Positions 5,990 through 7,589 of a stretch of 7,589 nt of DNA are shown here, in pieces. This DNA comes from JBOHDX01 sp050700835 (lineage in GTDB: Bacteria > Actinomycetota > Actinomycetes > Propionibacteriales > Nocardioidaceae), in assembly GCA_050700835.1 (NCBI GenBank), contig JBOHDX010000162.1:1-7589 (forward strand), in the 5' to 3' direction. Below the pieces are notes generated by a model. It did no database searches, was not told the origin of the DNA, and saw only the letters and a program-made list of their open reading frames with translations. Within the stretch, counting starts at the first letter, position 1. The number at the start of each line of letters is the position of its first letter. The translations under genes and the position numbers were made by a program.

Positions 5990-6520
5990 GTGGCCGAAGA
6001 GGTCTATGCCCACGTGAGGACCACCCGCGGTGACATCGTCATCCGCCTGTTCCCTGACCACGCTCCCGCGACCGTGGCGAACTTCACCGGACTGGCCGAG
6101 GGCACCAAGGAGTGGACCGCTCCCGGCTCCGGAGAGCCGAGGCAGCAGCGCTTCTACGACGGGCTGACGTTCCACCGCGTGATGGACGGCTTCATGATCC
6201 AGGGAGGCTGCCCGCTCGGCACGGGCACCGGTGGACCTGGCTACCAGTTCAAGGACGAGTTCCACCCCGAGCTGCAGTTCGACCGGCCGTACCTGCTGGC
6301 GATGGCCAACGCGGGGCCGGGGACGAACGGGTCGCAGTTCTTCGTCACGGTGCAGCCCACCAGCTGGCTCAACCGCAAGCACACGATCTTCGGTGAGGTC
6401 GCCGACGACGCGAGCCGGCAGGTCGTCGACGCCATCGCGACGACGCCGACCGATCGCAGCGACCGGCCGCTCGAGCCGGTGGTCATCGAGCGCGTCGAGA
6501 TCGAGCGCCGCGAGGGCTGA
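5990..6520 (+). CDS. ppiA: Cyclophilin-type peptidyl-prolyl cis-trans isomerase
   Basis: A 176-residue cytoplasmic cyclophilin that speeds cis-trans isomerisation of X-Pro bonds. The whole fold is present without a signal peptide. FHRVMDGFMIQGG (61-73) carries the catalytic arginine, Arg63, and Gln71. NGSQFFVT (113-120) supplies Phe118 of the proline pocket. SWLNRKHTIFGEV (125-137) supplies Trp126 and His131, equivalent to Trp121 and His126 of human cyclophilin A. It closely resembles mycobacterial PpiA, which as I recall has His where this protein has Trp126. The frame is open far upstream, but the extension is not cyclophilin-like and the GTG has a good SD. The stop overlaps the rhomboid start by one base, so the two are probably co-expressed. 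In several actinobacteria this pair lies near the replication origin. Confidence 0.95.
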   Translation: MAEEVYAHVRTTRGDIVIRLFPDHAPATVANFTGLAEGTKEWTAPGSGEPRQQRFYDGLTFHRVMDGFMIQGGCPLGTGTGGPGYQFKDEFHPELQFDRPYLLAMANAGPGTNGSQFFVTVQPTSWLNRKHTIFGEVADDASRQVVDAIATTPTDRSDRPLEPVVIERVEIERREG

Positions 6521-7410
6521 TGACGTCGCCGAACCCCACCGGCACCACGCCGCACTGCTACCGGCACCAGGACCGCGAGACCTACATCTCCTGTCAACGC
6601 TGCGGCAGGCCGATCTGCCCGGACTGCATGCGGGCGGCGTCGGTGGGGTTCCAGTGCCCACAGTGCATCGCCGAGGGAGCCAAGACGGTACGCAGCCCGC
6701 GCACGGTTGCCGGCGGTCTCGTGCCGCAGCGCGTGGGTCGGGTGACGCAGGTGCTCATCGGGCTGAACGTCGTGATCTTCCTGGCGATCCAGGTCCAGGG
6801 CTCCGCAGCCGGCGGGCTGGCGGACCAGCTCGCCATGCTGACGTCGAACGCGTTCCAGAACGGTCCTGGCGGTGTGCACCTGCTGACCGGCGTCGACGGC
6901 GGCGCGTACTGGCGGCTGCTCACTGCGGCGTTCGTGCACGAGCAATTCCTGCACATCGCCCTGAACATGTACTTCCTGCTCATCGTCGGCCCGATCGTGG
7001 AGCGACTGCTCGGCACGGCGCGCTTCATCGCGCTCTATCTCACCTGCGCGGTCGCGAGCTCGGTGATGGTGCTGTACTTCAGCGCGCCGAACGGTCTCAC
7101 CGTCGGCGCATCCGGGGCGCTGTTCGGTCTCATGGGGGCGTTGTTGGTGATCGTGCACCGGCATGGCGGGAACGCGTCGCAGATCCTGATGCTGCTGGGG
7201 TTGAACCTCGTCTTCACGTTCGTGTTCCCGGGGATCAGCTGGCAGGGCCACATCGGCGGCCTCGTCGCGGGCCTGCTGCTGGGCGGATGCCTGGCGTACG
7301 CGCCACGGGCCCGGCGTGCTCAGGTGCACGTGGTCTCGTTCGCCGTCGTGTGGGTGGCGGTTGTGGCGTTGACGCTCGTGCACACGTCGTTCGCGGTGCC
7401 CGCGACCTGA
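6520..7410 (+). CDS. Rhomboid family intramembrane serine protease with N-terminal zinc-binding domain
   Basis: A 296-residue polytopic membrane protein. Residues 13-49 hold eight potential zinc ligands (Cys13, His16, Cys25, Cys28, Cys33, Cys36, Cys46, Cys49) in a B-box-like arrangement, probably on the cytoplasmic side. The rhomboid core follows, with hydrophobic segments at about 74-93, 140-160, 168-188, 196-213, 221-237, 244-260 and an extra one at 270-289. The protease marks are intact: YWR (130-132), HxxxN (His145, Asn149), the catalytic serine Ser198 in GASGALFG, and the catalytic histidine His244 in GHIGGL. It should therefore be active and cleave a membrane substrate within the bilayer; the substrate is not known. 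The ATG overlaps the ppiA stop by one base, with a GAGGG sequence 3 nt upstream. This zinc-finger architecture is common in actinobacterial rhomboids. Confidence 0.92.
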   Translation: MTSPNPTGTTPHCYRHQDRETYISCQRCGRPICPDCMRAASVGFQCPQCIAEGAKTVRSPRTVAGGLVPQRVGRVTQVLIGLNVVIFLAIQVQGSAAGGLADQLAMLTSNAFQNGPGGVHLLTGVDGGAYWRLLTAAFVHEQFLHIALNMYFLLIVGPIVERLLGTARFIALYLTCAVASSVMVLYFSAPNGLTVGASGALFGLMGALLVIVHRHGGNASQILMLLGLNLVFTFVFPGISWQGHIGGLVAGLLLGGCLAYAPRARRAQVHVVSFAVVWVAVVALTLVHTSFAVPAT

Positions 7411-7446
7411 CGGGTCCGGATGGTGCGGTCGGGGGCCTTGGGCGGT

Positions 7447-7509
7447 TTGTCCACACTGGGGATAACCCTGTGTGGAATGACAGCGCTGTTATTCGCAGGC
7501 TGTGGACAT
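7447..7509. other. Group of DnaA-box-like 9-mers
   Basis: In the 179 bases after the rhomboid gene there is TTGTCCACA (7447-7455, a perfect match to the high-GC actinobacterial DnaA box), on the minus strand TTATCCCCA (7465-7457) and ATGTCCACA (7509-7501), each one base off the TTrTCCACA consensus, and on the plus strand TTATTCGCA (7489-7497), two bases off. Four such 9-mers in 63 bp is dense. There is no A/T-rich unwinding element and no dnaA or dnaN in the window, so I do not call this oriC; an accessory DnaA-binding site is more likely. Confidence 0.5.
7451..7494. repeat. Two abutting palindromes downstream of the rhomboid gene
   Basis: Palindrome one (7451-7475) pairs CCACAC with GTGTGG, then after one T-T mismatch GGG with CCC, around a 5-nt loop GATAA. 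Palindrome two (7475-7494) is GAATGACAGC followed directly by GCTGTTATTC, matching its reverse complement at 9 of 10 positions per arm. They meet at 7475. The first could act as a transcription terminator for ppiA-rhomboid, but no T tract follows; both overlap the DnaA-box-like 9-mers. Confidence 0.6.
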
Positions 7510-7589
7510 CCCTGGGGACGGCGAGTGGCCGTCGCCGCCGGTGCGGGCGCGCCGCCCGCCCCCCGCTTGCCGCCGGCGCGGTCGCGCGC
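7510..7589. other. Extremely GC-rich end of the window, no gene assigned
   Basis: These 80 bases are almost entirely G and C, including an unbroken CCGCCCGCCCCCCGC stretch. Both strands have open frames, but these follow from the lack of A/T-containing stop codons; the translations are Ala/Pro/Arg/Gly low complexity with no known motif. In many actinobacteria crgA is nearby, but no CrgA-like C-terminal residues are visible on the minus strand here. Confidence 0.4.

Noticed and set aside
6241..7383. A 380-codon minus-strand open frame across ppiA and the rhomboid gene
   Set aside because: Both plus-strand genes have intact catalytic motifs; the antisense translation is His/Arg/Gln low complexity.
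7447..7521. Replication origin (oriC)
   Set aside because: There are only about four good boxes, no A/T-rich unwinding region, and no dnaA or dnaN beside it; actinobacterial origins usually have many more boxes.
7522..7589. 5' or 3' end of a further gene at the right edge
   Set aside because: Open frames exist on both strands only because the sequence is nearly all G and C; no start with SD, no recognisable residues.

Overview
This is a high-GC stretch of an actinobacterial chromosome. The lineage is supported by an S-(hydroxymethyl)mycothiol dehydrogenase (mycothiol is an actinobacterial thiol), strong G/C bias at third codon positions, GTG starts, TANNNT-type -10 elements, and the neighbourhood of a PpiA cyclophilin next to a zinc-finger rhomboid protein. 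Genus cannot be told from the window.

Layout. Positions 1-113 hold the last 36 codons of an unidentified + strand gene. mscR (175-1263) follows, then glyA (1377-2645), sdaA (2683-4056), a SURF1-family gene (4040-4843, overlapping sdaA by 17 bp) and a DUF3817-type small membrane protein (4853-5209). A minus-strand gene (5160-5801) for a lysine-rich, proline-tailed, probably membrane-anchored protein of unknown function converges on the DUF3817 gene and overlaps its 3' end by 50 bp. Divergent from it are ppiA (5990-6520) and a rhomboid-family protein gene (6520-7410, 1-bp overlap). The last 179 bases contain no convincing gene, but hold a compact group of DnaA-box-like 9-mers and two abutting palindromes.

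How the genes fit together. MscR oxidises the formaldehyde adduct of mycothiol. GlyA interconverts glycine plus methylene-tetrahydrofolate with serine, and SdaA deaminates serine to pyruvate. Side by side they form a plausible module for disposing of one-carbon units and glycine, as produced by demethylation of betaine, dimethylglycine or sarcosine; no demethylase is visible here, so this is inference. SURF1 is a haem-copper oxidase assembly factor that seems to be translated from the sdaA transcript. PpiA and the rhomboid protein are probably co-transcribed.

The genes are mostly ordinary housekeeping families and I see no clear new defence, mobile or biosynthetic system. The points worth a second look are two apparent leaderless promoters with identical geometry (before sdaA and before the DUF3817 gene, the latter using the SURF1 stop codon as part of its -10), a 42-bp tandem duplication inside a convergent gene overlap, the DnaA-box/palindrome group at the right end, nested palindromes before ppiA, and a tiny ORF that exactly bridges two genes.
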